Program-made: the position numbers and the translations under genes | Notes under the pieces: model-generated | Seen by the model: the letters and a program-made list of their open reading frames with translations, nothing else | Told to the model about the DNA's origin: nothing | Database searches by the model: none | Part shown: in pieces, positions 25,832 to 34,769 of the stretch | Layout: the number at the start of each line of letters is the position of its first letter | Position numbering within the stretch: position 1 is the stretch's first letter | DNA from: Erythrobacter sp. QSSC1-22B | GTDB lineage: Bacteria; Pseudomonadota; Alphaproteobacteria; Sphingomonadales; Sphingomonadaceae | Assembly: GCF_001678665.1 (NCBI RefSeq) | Contig: NZ_LZRP01000001.1 | Location: 496,001 to 560,000 of the forward strand | Direction: 5' to 3' | DNA: 64,000 nucleotides

Positions 25832-25849
25832 TGTCCATCTAGATTGACA
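25832..25849. promoter_or_regulatory. PpsR/CrtJ operator 1 of the bchC promoter
   Basis: An exact TGTC-N10-GACA palindrome whose right half contains TTGACA (25844-25849), a good -35 sequence for the bchC transcript. It is paired with a second site eight bases further on. Confidence 0.82.
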
Positions 25850-25857
25850 GTCAATGC

Positions 25858-25875
25858 TGTTCGTCTAAGGTGACA
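25858..25875. promoter_or_regulatory. PpsR/CrtJ operator 2 of the bchC promoter
   Basis: An exact TGT-N12-ACA palindrome (TGTT-N10-GACA), spaced eight bases from operator 1. The possible -10 (TAAGGT, 25866-25871) falls inside it. Two operators eight bases apart covering -35 and -10 is the arrangement known for the Rhodobacter bchC promoter. Confidence 0.82.
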
Positions 25876-25940
25876 TTGCAGCGAAGCAATCCTTGCTCCG
25901 GTGCCAGGTTAACCGACCATAGAAGGGATGGGCCTGAGGG

Positions 25941-26876
25941 ATGGATGCACTGGCTCTAATTGTGGACGCACCGCGGCGGTTGGCGCTGCGGACGCTGGCC
26001 CTGACCGATCCCGGCCCATCCGACGTCGTCATCGAAACCCATTGGAGCGGGATCAGCAGCGGCACCGAGAAGCTGCTGTGGACCGGCGAGATGCCACGTT
26101 TCCCTGGAATGGGCTACCCGCTGGTGCCAGGCTACGAATCGGTCGGCCGGGTGGTCGATGCCGGGGCGGATGTCACCGGCCGCATCGGCGACTGGGTCTT
26201 CGTGCCGGGCGCCAATTGCTACACCGAGGCCCGCGGTCTGTTCGGCGGCACCGCGCAGCGGCTGGTGGTCCCCTCCGCCCGCGCCTTCCCCATTTCCGAA
26301 ACGCTGGGTGTCGACGGGGTGCTGTTCGCGCTCGCCGCCACCGCGCGCCATGCGCTGGCCGGAGGCGACCCGCCCGATCTGATCGTCGGTCACGGCGTGC
26401 TCGGTCGGCTGCTCGCACGGCTGACCATCGCCATGGGCGCGCCCGTCCCGACGGTGTGGGACAATCAGGCCTGCCGCCGCACCGGCGCACAAGGCTATGA
26501 GGTGATCGCCCCCAAGGACGACACCCGGGGCGACTATCGCGCGATCTACGACGTCAGCGGCTTTGCCGACGGGCTCGACACGCTGATCGGCAAGCTCGTC
26601 AGGGGCGGCGAGATCGTGCTCGCAGGGTTCTACGCCAACCGGCTCGATCTCGCTTTCGCCCCCGCCTTCCAGGCCGAAGCCCGGCTGCGCGTCGCCGCGG
26701 AATGGCAGCCCGAAGATCTCGCCGCGACCGGCGCCTTGATCGCATCGGGCGCGCTCGATCTGGGCGGGCTGATCTCGCACGTCCGCCCCGCGGAGGAAGC
26801 CAGGAAGGCCTACCCCACCGCGCTGACCGATCCCGAATGCCTGAAAATGGTTCTCGACTGGAGCGAATGCGCATGA
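25941..26876 (+). CDS. bchC: Bacteriochlorophyllide a dehydrogenase (3-hydroxyethyl to 3-acetyl)
   Basis: 311 residues of the medium-chain dehydrogenase type: the N-terminal catalytic fold with THWSGISSGTEKLLWTGEMP and the segment VPGYESVGRVVDAG, then a nucleotide-binding half beginning VGHGVLGRLLARL. BchC oxidises the C3 hydroxyethyl group to acetyl, the last ring change of bacteriochlorophyll a. It is first of the bchCXYZ-puf superoperon and is preceded by two PpsR operators. Its stop overlaps the bchX start. Confidence 0.95.
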   Translation: MDALALIVDAPRRLALRTLALTDPGPSDVVIETHWSGISSGTEKLLWTGEMPRFPGMGYPLVPGYESVGRVVDAGADVTGRIGDWVFVPGANCYTEARGLFGGTAQRLVVPSARAFPISETLGVDGVLFALAATARHALAGGDPPDLIVGHGVLGRLLARLTIAMGAPVPTVWDNQACRRTGAQGYEVIAPKDDTRGDYRAIYDVSGFADGLDTLIGKLVRGGEIVLAGFYANRLDLAFAPAFQAEARLRVAAEWQPEDLAATGALIASGALDLGGLISHVRPAEEARKAYPTALTDPECLKMVLDWSECA

Positions 26877-27859
26877 CGATGTTCGATCAAGACATGGCGC
26901 TGCGCGAGGAGGCGGGGATCGAGCCCGATCCGGTCCACACCGGCGAGGTGACCAAGGAAACTCAGATCATCGCGATCTACGGCAAGGGCGGTTCGGGCAA
27001 GAGCTTCGCGCTATCCAACCTCTCCTACATGATGGCGCAGCAGGGCAAGCGCGTGCTGCTGATCGGCTGCGATCCCAAGAGCGACACCACCAGCCTGCTG
27101 TTCGGCGGCAAGAGCTGCCCGACCATCATCGAAACCTCCTCGGCCAAGAAGCTCGCTGGCGAGGAAGTCCGCATCGAGGATGTCTGCTTCCAGCGCGACG
27201 GGGTGTTCGCGATGGAGCTGGGCGGCCCCGAAGTGGGTCGCGGCTGCGGCGGACGCGGCATCATCCACGGGTTCGAACTGCTCGAGAAGCTGGGCTTCCA
27301 CGACTGGGGCTTCGATTACGTCCTGCTCGATTTCCTCGGCGACGTGGTCTGCGGCGGCTTCGGCCTGCCGATCGCGCGCGACATGTGCCAGAAGGTCATC
27401 GTCGTCGGCTCGAACGACATGCAGTCGCTCTATGTCGCCAACAATGTCTGCAAGGCGGTCGAATATTTCCGCAAGATGGGCGGCAATGTCGGCGTCGCGG
27501 GAATCCTGATCAACAAGGACGACGGCACCGGCGAGGCGCAGGCCTTTGCCGATGCGGTCGGTATCCCGGTTCTGACCGCGATCCCCGCAAACGAGGATAT
27601 CCGCCGCAAATCGGCGAACTACCAGATCATCGGCCGCCCCGGCAGCGAATGGGGCAGCCTGTTCGAGGAGCTCGCGCTTAATATCGACGGCGCGCCGCCG
27701 CTCCAGCCCAACCCGCTCGACCAGGACGGGCTGCTCGGGCTGTTCTCGCCCGAAGAGACCGGCGGCAATGTCCACCTGGTCCCCGCGAGTCAGGCGGACA
27801 TGCGCGGCGGCACCTACGAGATCCGGCCCTCGCTCGAGGTGGTCTATGACGAGGTCTGA
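26873..27859 (+). CDS. bchX: Chlorophyllide a reductase iron protein, subunit X
   Basis: 328 residues of the NifH-like family. The P-loop is YGKGGSGKSF; the cysteines that hold the shared 4Fe-4S cluster are in GRGCGGRGI and DVVCGGFG. The dimer passes electrons with ATP hydrolysis to BchYZ, which reduces ring B of chlorophyllide. I chose ATG 26873 (overlapping the bchC TGA) because GGAG is nine bases upstream; ATG 26867 is also possible. It differs from bchL (48291-49187), the paralog of the protochlorophyllide enzyme. Confidence 0.96.
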   Translation: MTMFDQDMALREEAGIEPDPVHTGEVTKETQIIAIYGKGGSGKSFALSNLSYMMAQQGKRVLLIGCDPKSDTTSLLFGGKSCPTIIETSSAKKLAGEEVRIEDVCFQRDGVFAMELGGPEVGRGCGGRGIIHGFELLEKLGFHDWGFDYVLLDFLGDVVCGGFGLPIARDMCQKVIVVGSNDMQSLYVANNVCKAVEYFRKMGGNVGVAGILINKDDGTGEAQAFADAVGIPVLTAIPANEDIRRKSANYQIIGRPGSEWGSLFEELALNIDGAPPLQPNPLDQDGLLGLFSPEETGGNVHLVPASQADMRGGTYEIRPSLEVVYDEV

Positions 27860-27862
27860 GGA

Positions 27863-29422
27863 ATGAACGAACTGGCAGCCTCCACGGATCGCCGACCCGA
27901 CCGGCTCGACCTCGCGCCGGTTGAGCCCGAGTCGGCAGGTTCCACCGGTGGTTGCCATGCGGGTGCTAACACAATGCGCGAAGCGGCGCGTTCCGCAGGC
28001 AACAGCGAGATCCTCAACCGCTACGCCGCAGACTATCCGGTCGAGCCAACGCAAGGCCCGCACGATCAACCGCAGAGCATGTGCCCCGCCTTCGGCTCGC
28101 TGCGGGTCGGTCTGCGGATGCGGCGCACCGCCACCGTGCTCTCGGGTTCGGCCTGCTGCGTCTACGGGCTGACCTTCACCTCGCATTTCTACGGCGCGCG
28201 CCGCACCGTCGGCTATGTCCCCTTCAGCTCCGAGACGCTGGTCACCGGCAAATTGTTCGAGGACATCAAGGAAGCGGTCGAGGGTCTCGCCGATCCGGAA
28301 AAATACGACACCATCATCGTCACCAATCTGTGCGTTCCCACCGCCAGCGGGGTGCCGCTGCGGCTGCTCAAGGACGAGATCAACGGGGTCCGGATCATCG
28401 GTATCGACGTGCCCGGTTTCGGCATCCCCACCCATGCCGAGGCCAAGGACGTGCTGGCAGGCGCCATGCTCGCCTACGCTCGCAAGGAAGTGGAGGCGGG
28501 CCCCGTCGCCGCGCCCAAAACCCGCTCCGACCGGCCCACGGTAACGCTGCTGGGCGAAATGTTCCCCGTCGACCCGGTCGGTATCGGGCAGCTGCTCGAA
28601 CCGCTTGGCCTGGCCGCCGGGCCGGTGGTCCCCACGCGGGAATGGCGCGAGCTTTACTCCGCGCTGGATTGCGCGGTCGTCGCTGCAATCCATCCCTTCT
28701 ACACCGCTAGCGTCCGCGAGTTCGAACACGCCGGACGTCCGGTCATCGGCTCGGCGCCCGTTGGCGCGGATGGCACCGCCGCCTGGCTCGAGGCGATCGG
28801 CGAGACCTGCGGGATCGCGCGCGACAAGGTCGATGCGGCCAAGGACCGGTTCGTCGCCGCGATCCGCGGCGCGCTGGCCGCCAATCCGGTCACCGGGCGG
28901 ATCACCGTCTCGGGCTACGAGGGTTCGGAACTGCTGGTTGCGCGGCTGCTGGTCGAAAGCGGGGCGGATGTGCCCTATGTCGGCACCGCCTGCCCCCGGA
29001 CGCGATGGTCCGATCCGGACCGCGAATGGCTCGAGGCCAGGGGCGTACGGATCCAGTACCGCGCCAGCCTCGAACAGGATATCGCCGCGGTCGAGGAATA
29101 CGGCCCCGATCTCGCCATCGGCACCACCCCGGTGGTCCAGCACGCCAAGCAGCGGGCGATCCCGTCGCTCTATTTCACCAACCTCATCTCCGCGCGCCCG
29201 CTGATGGGCCCCGCGGGCGCTGGCAGCCTGGCGCAAGTGGTCAACACTGCGATGGCTAACAAAGCGCGGATGGACCGGATGAGCGCCTTCTTCGAAGGCG
29301 TCGGCACCGATCACCGCACGGGCATCTGGGAAGACACCCCGCAAGACCGGCCGCTGTTCAAGAAGAAATACGCCGCGCTCAACGAGGCGGCGCGCAAGGC
29401 GGCCGAGGCGGTGGGATCGTGA
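27863..29422 (+). CDS. bchY: Chlorophyllide a reductase subunit Y
   Basis: 519 residues. The N-terminal ~65 residues are a low-complexity leader; the nitrogenase-like core follows with [30 protein letters not shown] and [10 protein letters not shown], whose cysteines bind the 4Fe-4S cluster shared with BchZ. The C-terminal part has [19 protein letters not shown] and a glycine-rich end. With BchX and BchZ it reduces the C7=C8 bond of chlorophyllide. Only three bases separate it from bchX. A palindromic repeat lies between it and bchZ. Confidence 0.95.
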   Translation: MNELAASTDRRPDRLDLAPVEPESAGSTGGCHAGANTMREAARSAGNSEILNRYAADYPVEPTQGPHDQPQSMCPAFGSLRVGLRMRRTATVLSGSACCVYGLTFTSHFYGARRTVGYVPFSSETLVTGKLFEDIKEAVEGLADPEKYDTIIVTNLCVPTASGVPLRLLKDEINGVRIIGIDVPGFGIPTHAEAKDVLAGAMLAYARKEVEAGPVAAPKTRSDRPTVTLLGEMFPVDPVGIGQLLEPLGLAAGPVVPTREWRELYSALDCAVVAAIHPFYTASVREFEHAGRPVIGSAPVGADGTAAWLEAIGETCGIARDKVDAAKDRFVAAIRGALAANPVTGRITVSGYEGSELLVARLLVESGADVPYVGTACPRTRWSDPDREWLEARGVRIQYRASLEQDIAAVEEYGPDLAIGTTPVVQHAKQRAIPSLYFTNLISARPLMGPAGAGSLAQVVNTAMANKARMDRMSAFFEGVGTDHRTGIWEDTPQDRPLFKKKYAALNEAARKAAEAVGS

Positions 29423-29439
29423 ACGAAACAGCCCTTCCT

Positions 29440-29504
29440 CGTTCGTATCGAGCGAAGTCGAGATACGCCGCGCCCCGTGTCTCGACTGTGCTCGACAAGA
29501 ACGG
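29440..29504. repeat. REP-like inverted repeat between bchY and bchZ
   Basis: CGTTCGTATCGAGCGAAGTC at 29440 onward (arm to 29467) pairs imperfectly with the reverse complement of 29476-29504. The left arm reads ...TCGAGCGAAGTCGAGATACG and the right arm CGTGTCTCGACTGTGCTCGA.... This sequence type is a common dispersed palindrome in sphingomonad genomes, as I recall it. It fills most of the 103-base gap inside the bch operon and would form a stem in the mRNA. Confidence 0.7.
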
Positions 29505-29525
29505 ATATCGGTCGCGAGAACTGCC

Positions 29526-30968
29526 ATGCTGATCTTCGATCACGATCGCGCAGGCGGCTATTGGGGCGCGGTCTATGTCTTCACCGCGATAAAGGGGCTG
29601 CAGGTCATCATCGACGGCCCGGTCGGCTGCGAGAACCTGCCGGTCACTTCGGTGCTGCATTACACCGACGGCCTGCCGCCGCACGAATTGCCGATCGTCG
29701 TCACCGGGCTGGGCGAGGAGGAACTCGGCAAGACCGGCACCGAAGGCGCGATGAAACGCGCCTGGAAGACGCTCGACCCCGAATTGCCCGCAGTGGTGGT
29801 CACCGGTTCGATCGCCGAGATGATCGGCGGCGGGGTCACCCCCGAGGGCACCAATATCAAGCGCTTCCTGCCGCGCACCATCGACGAGGACCAGTGGCAA
29901 TGCGCCGACCGCGCGCTGAGCTGGCTGTGGACCGAATTCGGCCCCAAGAAAGTGCCCGCGGCCAAGCCCGTAAAGGAGGGTGCAAAGCCGAAGGTCAACA
30001 TCATCGGCCCCGCCTATGGCATGTTCAACATGGCGAGCGATCTGGCCGAGATCCGCCGGCTGATCGAGGGCATCGGCGCGGAGGTCAACATGGCCTTCCC
30101 GCTCGGCAGCCATCTCGCCGATGTCCGCCGGCTCGCCGATGCGCAGGCCAATGTCTGCCTCTATCGCGAATTCGGTCGCAATCTGTGCGAGCTGCTCGAG
30201 CGGCCGTTTTTCCAGGCCCCGATCGGGCTCGACAGCACCACGCTGTTCCTGCGCGCGCTGGCCGCCGAACTGGGGCTCGACCCCGAACCGTTCATCACCC
30301 GCGAGAAGCACACCACGATCAAGCCTTTGTGGGATCTGTGGCGCTCGGTGACTCAGGATTTCTTCGGCACCGCCAGCTTCGGCATCGTGGCGACCGAGAC
30401 GTACGCCCGCGGGATCCGCAAATTCCTCGAAGACGATATGGGGCTGCCCTGCAGCTTCGCCTTCTCGCGCACCGCCGGGGTCAAACCCGACAACGCCGCG
30501 GTGCGCGCCGCGATCCATGCCGCGCCGCCGCTGGTGGTATTCGGCAGCTACAACGAGCGGATGTATATGGCCGAGGCCGGCGGGCGCGGGATCTACATCC
30601 CCGCCAGCTTCCCCGGAGCGGCGATCCGCCGGCACACCGGCACCCCCTTCATGGGCTATTCGGGCGCAACCTATCTGATGCAGGAATTGTGCAACGCGCT
30701 GTTCGACGCGCTGTTTCATATCCTCCCGCTCGCCACCCAGCTCGACGAGGTGGATCCCACCCCGGCGCGGCTGCAGCCCGAACTGCAGTGGGACGACGCG
30801 GCCAAGGCGCGGCTCGACCTTATGGTCGAAGCGCAGCCGGTGCTGATCCGCATTTCCGCCGCCAAGCGCTACCGCGATGCCGCCGAGCGCGCCGCGCGCG
30901 CCGCTGGCGGGGCCCGCGTCACCGAAACCCGGCTGGCCGACGCGCTGCTCGAAGGGCAGCCCGCGTGA
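29526..30968 (+). CDS. bchZ: Chlorophyllide a reductase subunit Z
   Basis: 480 residues. The nitrogenase beta-like start is [21 protein letters not shown]; the cluster cysteine is in [13 protein letters not shown]. Later segments are [18 protein letters not shown] and [20 protein letters not shown]. It forms the catalytic heterotetramer with BchY, where chlorophyllide is bound. The C-terminal ~60 residues are a helical tail ([19 protein letters not shown]) common to BchZ. It is followed by the puf genes in the same direction. Confidence 0.95.
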   Translation: MLIFDHDRAGGYWGAVYVFTAIKGLQVIIDGPVGCENLPVTSVLHYTDGLPPHELPIVVTGLGEEELGKTGTEGAMKRAWKTLDPELPAVVVTGSIAEMIGGGVTPEGTNIKRFLPRTIDEDQWQCADRALSWLWTEFGPKKVPAAKPVKEGAKPKVNIIGPAYGMFNMASDLAEIRRLIEGIGAEVNMAFPLGSHLADVRRLADAQANVCLYREFGRNLCELLERPFFQAPIGLDSTTLFLRALAAELGLDPEPFITREKHTTIKPLWDLWRSVTQDFFGTASFGIVATETYARGIRKFLEDDMGLPCSFAFSRTAGVKPDNAAVRAAIHAAPPLVVFGSYNERMYMAEAGGRGIYIPASFPGAAIRRHTGTPFMGYSGATYLMQELCNALFDALFHILPLATQLDEVDPTPARLQPELQWDDAAKARLDLMVEAQPVLIRISAAKRYRDAAERAARAAGGARVTETRLADALLEGQPA

Positions 30969-31090
30969 GCCGCCGCACCCAGATCGCCCGGATGCCGGGC
31001 CATTCCATCCACGCGGGAGCCCCTGCGCGGACACCGGAGGTTTATCGCCTCTCGCACACCAAGCAGAACTGGAGACAGGGCTATGACTGA
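30965..31090 (+). CDS. Possible 41-residue ORF between bchZ and pufB
   Basis: A GTG overlapping the bchZ stop (GTGA) opens a 41-codon frame rich in Arg, His and Pro ([16 protein letters not shown]), ending in TGA at 31088-31090, eight bases into pufB. It has no membrane segment and does not resemble PufQ. It could couple translation from bchZ to pufB, or simply be leader DNA. The position is suggestive, but the coding evidence is weak. Confidence 0.25.
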   Translation: MSRRTQIARMPGHSIHAGAPARTPEVYRLSHTKQNWRQGYD

Positions 31091-31238
31091 TCCCGAAGAT
31101 CGTCTCGGGCTGAGGACCTACCTCACCCCCGAAGAAGCGAAGGAATTCCACAAGCTGTTCATGGGCGGCTTCCTCGGTTTTACCGCCGTGGCGGTGGTCG
31201 CGCACATCCTCGTGTGGATGTGGAGACCGTGGCTCTGA
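31083..31238 (+). CDS. pufB: Light-harvesting 1 beta polypeptide
   Basis: 51 residues with the LH1 beta pattern: a charged N-terminus ([17 protein letters not shown]), one membrane helix ([17 protein letters not shown]) in which His41 is the bacteriochlorophyll ligand, and the end RPWL. GGAG lies eight bases before the ATG. It assembles with PufA into the ring antenna around the reaction centre. No pufQ-like gene is visible upstream. Confidence 0.95.
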   Translation: MTDPEDRLGLRTYLTPEEAKEFHKLFMGGFLGFTAVAVVAHILVWMWRPWL

Positions 31239-31306
31239 ACCGATAGCGGCCTTTCGCGGCGCAGCGCGTCGCGGGACCTGACACTGTTGCACAAGGAAAC
31301 AGGACC

Positions 31307-31489
31307 ATGTGGAGAATTTGGCTTATTTTCGATCCGCGCAGGGCACTCGTCGCCCTGTTCGTCTTCCTCTTCGTGCTGGCGCTGGTGATCCATTTCATCC
31401 TGCTCAGCACCGACACCTTCAACTGGCTCGACGGCCCCAACTCGGCGCAAGGCGCCGCACTGCTGGTCGCCGTGCCTCCGGCAACCTGA
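31307..31489 (+). CDS. pufA: Light-harvesting 1 alpha polypeptide
   Basis: 60 residues: [13 protein letters not shown] is the standard LH1 alpha start, and the membrane helix has [10 protein letters not shown] with the bacteriochlorophyll-ligating histidine. The C-terminal tail [11 protein letters not shown] is periplasmic. AAGGAAACAGG precedes the ATG. It pairs with PufB; the mRNA hairpin directly downstream (31505-31531) probably gives pufBA more mRNA than pufLM. Confidence 0.95.
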   Translation: MWRIWLIFDPRRALVALFVFLFVLALVIHFILLSTDTFNWLDGPNSAQGAALLVAVPPAT

Positions 31490-31504
31490 CGAGGACCTGT
31501 GCGA

Positions 31505-31531
31505 GAGGCGGCGGCGCAGCGTCGCCGCCTC
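31505..31531 (+). promoter_or_regulatory. pufA-pufL intercistronic mRNA hairpin
   Basis: A perfect 9-bp stem (GAGGCGGCG with CGCCGCCTC) with a 9-base loop lies 16 bases after the pufA stop. There is no T run. In Rhodobacter a hairpin at this place protects the pufBA part of the mRNA from 3' decay; the same role is inferred here. Confidence 0.65.
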
Positions 31532-31606
31532 GAGAGGGCATCAGGCCCGGGGTTCGGTGTCGGTAAACAAGATGGCCGTCGCACCGCGGCGGTGGAGGAT
31601 AGGGCT

Positions 31607-32431
31607 ATGGCGCTGCTGAGTTTCGAGCGGAAATATCGCGTGCGCGGAGGCACGCTGATCGGCGGGGATCTGTTCGATTTCTGGGTCGGCCCCTTCTACG
31701 TCGGCTTCTTCGGAGTCGTCACCGCGATCTTCGCCTCGCTGGGCACCGCGCTGATCTTCTACGCGGCTTCACAGGGACCGACCTGGAACCCGTGGCTGAT
31801 CTCGATCGAGCCGCCGGACCTGGTCCACGGGCTGGGTTTCGCGCCCCTGAGTGAAGGCGGGTTCTGGCAGGTCATCACGGTCTGCGCGATCATCTCCTTC
31901 GGTTCGTGGGCGCTGCGGCAGGTGGAAATCTGCCGCAAGCTGGGGATGGCCTATCACGTGCCGATCGCCTTCGGGGTGGCGATCTTCGCCTATGTCTCGC
32001 TGGTGGTGATCCGTCCGATATTGCTGGGCGGCTGGCATTTCGGCTTCCCCTACGGGATTTTCAGCCATTTGGACTGGGTCTCGAACACCGGCTACCAATA
32101 CCTCCATTTCCACTACAATCCGGCGCATATGCTGGCGGTGTCGTTCTTCTTCACCACCACCTTCGCGCTCGCGCTACACGGCTCGCTGGTGCTCTCGGCG
32201 GTCAATCCCGCCAAGGGCGAGGAAGTGAAATCGCCCGAATATGAAGACACCTTTTTCCGCGACCTGATCGGATATTCGATCGGTACGCTGGGGATCCACC
32301 GGCTCGGCCTGCTGCTGGCGCTCAACGCCGGCTTCTGGAGCGCGATCTGCATCATCATCTCCGGCCCGTTGTGGACCAAGGGCTGGCCGGAATGGTGGAC
32401 CTGGTGGCTCAATCTGCCGATCTGGTCCTGA
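31607..32431 (+). CDS. pufL: Photosynthetic reaction centre L subunit
   Basis: 274 residues with five membrane helices. The cofactor ligands are in place, each one residue later than in Rhodobacter numbering: His154, His174 (special pair), His191 and His231 (iron), Glu213 and Ser224 (proton path to QB), and Phe182. The start [15 protein letters not shown] is typical. It binds the special pair and quinone with PufM. The GGAGGATAGGGCT before the ATG gives a usable ribosome site. Confidence 0.98.
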   Translation: MALLSFERKYRVRGGTLIGGDLFDFWVGPFYVGFFGVVTAIFASLGTALIFYAASQGPTWNPWLISIEPPDLVHGLGFAPLSEGGFWQVITVCAIISFGSWALRQVEICRKLGMAYHVPIAFGVAIFAYVSLVVIRPILLGGWHFGFPYGIFSHLDWVSNTGYQYLHFHYNPAHMLAVSFFFTTTFALALHGSLVLSAVNPAKGEEVKSPEYEDTFFRDLIGYSIGTLGIHRLGLLLALNAGFWSAICIIISGPLWTKGWPEWWTWWLNLPIWS

Positions 32432-32445
32432 GGGGGAACGCGACC

Positions 32446-33420
32446 ATGGCCCGCTATCAGAACATCTTCACCCAGGTACAGCTGCGCAGCGCCCCCGAAA
32501 TGGGCGTCCCGCTGCCGGTCGGCGAAGAACCGCGCATCCGCGCCACCAGTTTCAACCACTGGCTTGGCCTCGTCGGTCAGGCGCAGATCGGTCCGGTCTA
32601 TCTCGGCTGGACCGGGGTCGCCGCGCTGATCTGCGGCTTTCTCGCGTTCGAGATCATCGGGCTCAACATGCTCGCCTCGGTCGGCTGGGATCCAATCCAG
32701 TTGGTCCGCCAGCTGCCCTGGCTGGCGCTCGAGCCGCCGGGGCCCGAATGGGGCTTCGATCCGTTCGTCCCGTTGGCCGAGGGCGGCTGGTGGATCATGG
32801 CCGGCTTCTTCCTCACCACCTCGATCATGCTGTGGTGGGTGCGTACCTATCGCCGTGCCCGCGCGCTGGGAATGGGCACGCATGTTGCCTGGGCCTTCCT
32901 TGCCACAATCTGGCTCTATCTCGTGCTCGGCTTTATCCGCCCGGCATTCATGGGTTCGTGGGCGGAGGCGGTGCCTTTCGGCATCTTTCCGCATCTCGAC
33001 TGGACTGCGGCCTTCTCGATCCGATACGGCAATCTGTTCTACAATCCGTTCCACGCCCTTTCGATCGTCTTTCTCTACGGTTCGACGCTGCTGTTCGCGA
33101 TGCACGGTGCGACGATCCTCGCGGTCGGACGCTATGGCGGCGAGCGCGAGATCGAGCAGATCACCGATCGCGGCACCGCCTCCGAACGTGCGGCACTGTT
33201 CTGGCGCTGGACCATGGGTTTCAACGCGACGATGGAATCGATCCATCGCTGGGCCTGGTGGTTCGCGGTGCTGACCACGCTGACCGGGGGGATCGGCATC
33301 CTGCTGACCGGCACCGTGGTCGACAATTGGTACCTCTGGGCGCAGCAGCACCAGTTCGCGCCTGCCTACCCGGATACCGGGGTCGTCGATCCCGCTGGCA
33401 TCAGGAGTGTCGGAGAATGA
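32446..33420 (+). CDS. pufM: Photosynthetic reaction centre M subunit
   Basis: 324 residues, five membrane helices. Ligands are again shifted by one: His183, His203 (special pair), His220, Glu235 and His267 (iron), Trp253 (QA site), and Tyr211. The start [12 protein letters not shown] is typical. Its stop overlaps the pufC ATG. No PufX gene follows, as usual outside Rhodobacter. Confidence 0.98.
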   Translation: MARYQNIFTQVQLRSAPEMGVPLPVGEEPRIRATSFNHWLGLVGQAQIGPVYLGWTGVAALICGFLAFEIIGLNMLASVGWDPIQLVRQLPWLALEPPGPEWGFDPFVPLAEGGWWIMAGFFLTTSIMLWWVRTYRRARALGMGTHVAWAFLATIWLYLVLGFIRPAFMGSWAEAVPFGIFPHLDWTAAFSIRYGNLFYNPFHALSIVFLYGSTLLFAMHGATILAVGRYGGEREIEQITDRGTASERAALFWRWTMGFNATMESIHRWAWWFAVLTTLTGGIGILLTGTVVDNWYLWAQQHQFAPAYPDTGVVDPAGIRSVGE

Positions 33421-34484
33421 AACCTGTCCTCACCGTGACGCTCGCCGGGATTTCGGGTCTGGCATTGGCCGCCTGCGAACTGGCTCCGAAGGAATCCTAC
33501 CAGACCGGCTATCGCGGCACCGGGATGAACGAGATCGTGGTCAAGACCTCGGTGATCGAGGACGAGGTTCCCGCCCCGCCCTACGATCCGCCCGGCACCG
33601 CCGGACCGCGAGCGGGCGAAGTCTATGAGAATGTCGAAGTCCTCGGCGATGTCTCGGTCGATCAGTTCAATTACACCATGGCAGCGATCACCGCCTGGGT
33701 GGCGCCCGAGGAAGGCTGCGCCTATTGCCACGATCCGGCAAACATGGCGTCTGAGGTGAAATACACCAAGGCGGTCTCACGCCGGATGCTCGAGATGACG
33801 CGCGAGCTCAACCAGGACTGGACCAATCACGTCGGCAACACCGGCGTGACTTGCTGGACCTGCCACCGCGGGCAGCCGGTGCCCAACGAATATTGGACGC
33901 TCCCCGAGGACGCCGCGCATGAGGGGATCGTGCGCAACAAGAACGGCCAGAACGATCCGGTGTCGAACTCGGCATATTCCTCGCTGCCCAATGCGGCGGT
34001 GGCGCGCTACCTGCTCGGCGGGCCCTTGCCGCAGACCGCGCGGGTGATCTCCAAAGGGACATTCCCGAGCCCGGCGAACACCACCAGCACGATGGAGACC
34101 GAGCAGACCTACGCGATCATGATGCACATATCGCAAGCGCTCGGGGTCAATTGCACCTATTGCCACAATTCGCAGTCGTTCCAGTCGTGGGAAAACAGCA
34201 ACCCGTTCCGCTCGACCGCCTATTTCGGGCTCGACATGGTCCGGCAGATCAATTTCGGCTATATCACGCCGCTTACCGACGTCTTCCCAGCCAACCGCAA
34301 GGGGGCGATGGGCGATCCCTTCAAGGTCAACTGCACCACCTGCCACCAGGGTCAGAACAAGCCGATGGGCGGGGTTCCCATGGCATGGGACTACCCCGCG
34401 CTGATGCCGACGATGTTCTCGGCCGCGGTGCGCCAGGCCGACGCCCGCATGGCAAGAGAGCGCACCGGGGTCGCCGCCGAATAG
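33417..34484 (+). CDS. pufC: Reaction-centre tetraheme cytochrome c subunit
   Basis: 355 residues. A signal with lipobox LAAC (Cys20) anchors the protein in the membrane. Four CxxCH heme sites are at 101-105, 146-150, 246-250 and 306-310. It passes electrons to the oxidised special pair. ATGA overlap with pufM couples translation. Some aerobic phototrophs have lost pufC, so an intact copy is informative. The end is followed by a hairpin shared with the convergent orf84. Confidence 0.97.
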   Translation: MKPVLTVTLAGISGLALAACELAPKESYQTGYRGTGMNEIVVKTSVIEDEVPAPPYDPPGTAGPRAGEVYENVEVLGDVSVDQFNYTMAAITAWVAPEEGCAYCHDPANMASEVKYTKAVSRRMLEMTRELNQDWTNHVGNTGVTCWTCHRGQPVPNEYWTLPEDAAHEGIVRNKNGQNDPVSNSAYSSLPNAAVARYLLGGPLPQTARVISKGTFPSPANTTSTMETEQTYAIMMHISQALGVNCTYCHNSQSFQSWENSNPFRSTAYFGLDMVRQINFGYITPLTDVFPANRKGAMGDPFKVNCTTCHQGQNKPMGGVPMAWDYPALMPTMFSAAVRQADARMARERTGVAAE

Positions 34485-34488
34485 GCAG

Positions 34489-34529
34489 CCCGCCGCAAGG
34501 GTCTCAGCTCTGCCGCGCCCTGCGGCGGG
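34489..34529. terminator. Hairpin between pufC and the convergent orf84
   Basis: Arms CCCGCCGCA (34489-34497) and TGCGGCGGG (34521-34529) are perfect complements, extended by GGG/CCC across a bulged A. It lies five bases after the pufC stop and overlaps the end of orf84. There is no T run, so termination would be weak or Rho-dependent; it may instead protect mRNA ends. Confidence 0.5.
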
Positions 34530-34758
34530 CAAGATCGAGCAGATGGACTGGCAGCGAAAGCGCCAGCGGCAGCGCGACCCAGACCCATCCCGCCCCCGTC
34601 AGCGCCGCGCGCAGACCCAGCAGCATGAGTGCCGCGGGCAGCAGCATGGCCAGAGCATCGCGGAGCGACCAGCCGCGCCTCAGCAACACGATCAGTTCCA
34701 CCGCGAGCACGGCCAGGACGAAATCGACCGCATGGCCGCTCGCGAAGAAGGTTTCCAC
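34504..34758 (-). CDS. Small membrane protein downstream of tspO (orf84)
   Basis: 84 residues from GTG 34758 with two to three membrane segments (VDFVLAVLAVELIVLL, DALAMLLPAALMLLGL, VWVALPLALSLPVHLL) and a basic C-terminal tail. It is 11 bases downstream of the tspO stop and thus last in the bchG-bch2-bchP-tspO chain. I do not recognise the family. The position suggests a role in pigment or TspO-linked membrane functions, but nothing in the sequence shows a catalytic motif. Confidence 0.65.
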   Translation of the reverse strand: METFFASGHAVDFVLAVLAVELIVLLRRGWSLRDALAMLLPAALMLLGLRAALTGAGWVWVALPLALSLPVHLLDLARRRARQS

Positions 34759-34769
34759 GGTCCCGCTGC

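Noticed and set aside
27011..29527. An 838-codon minus-strand frame across bchX and bchY
   Set aside because: Shadow of strongly biased coding on the plus strand; no recognisable domain.
30966..31082. pufQ in the bchZ-pufB gap
   Set aside because: The only frame there lacks a membrane segment and any PufQ resemblance.
34485..34503. pufX after pufM/pufC
   Set aside because: pufM is followed directly by pufC, and after pufC comes a convergent gene; no short membrane protein frame fits PufX.
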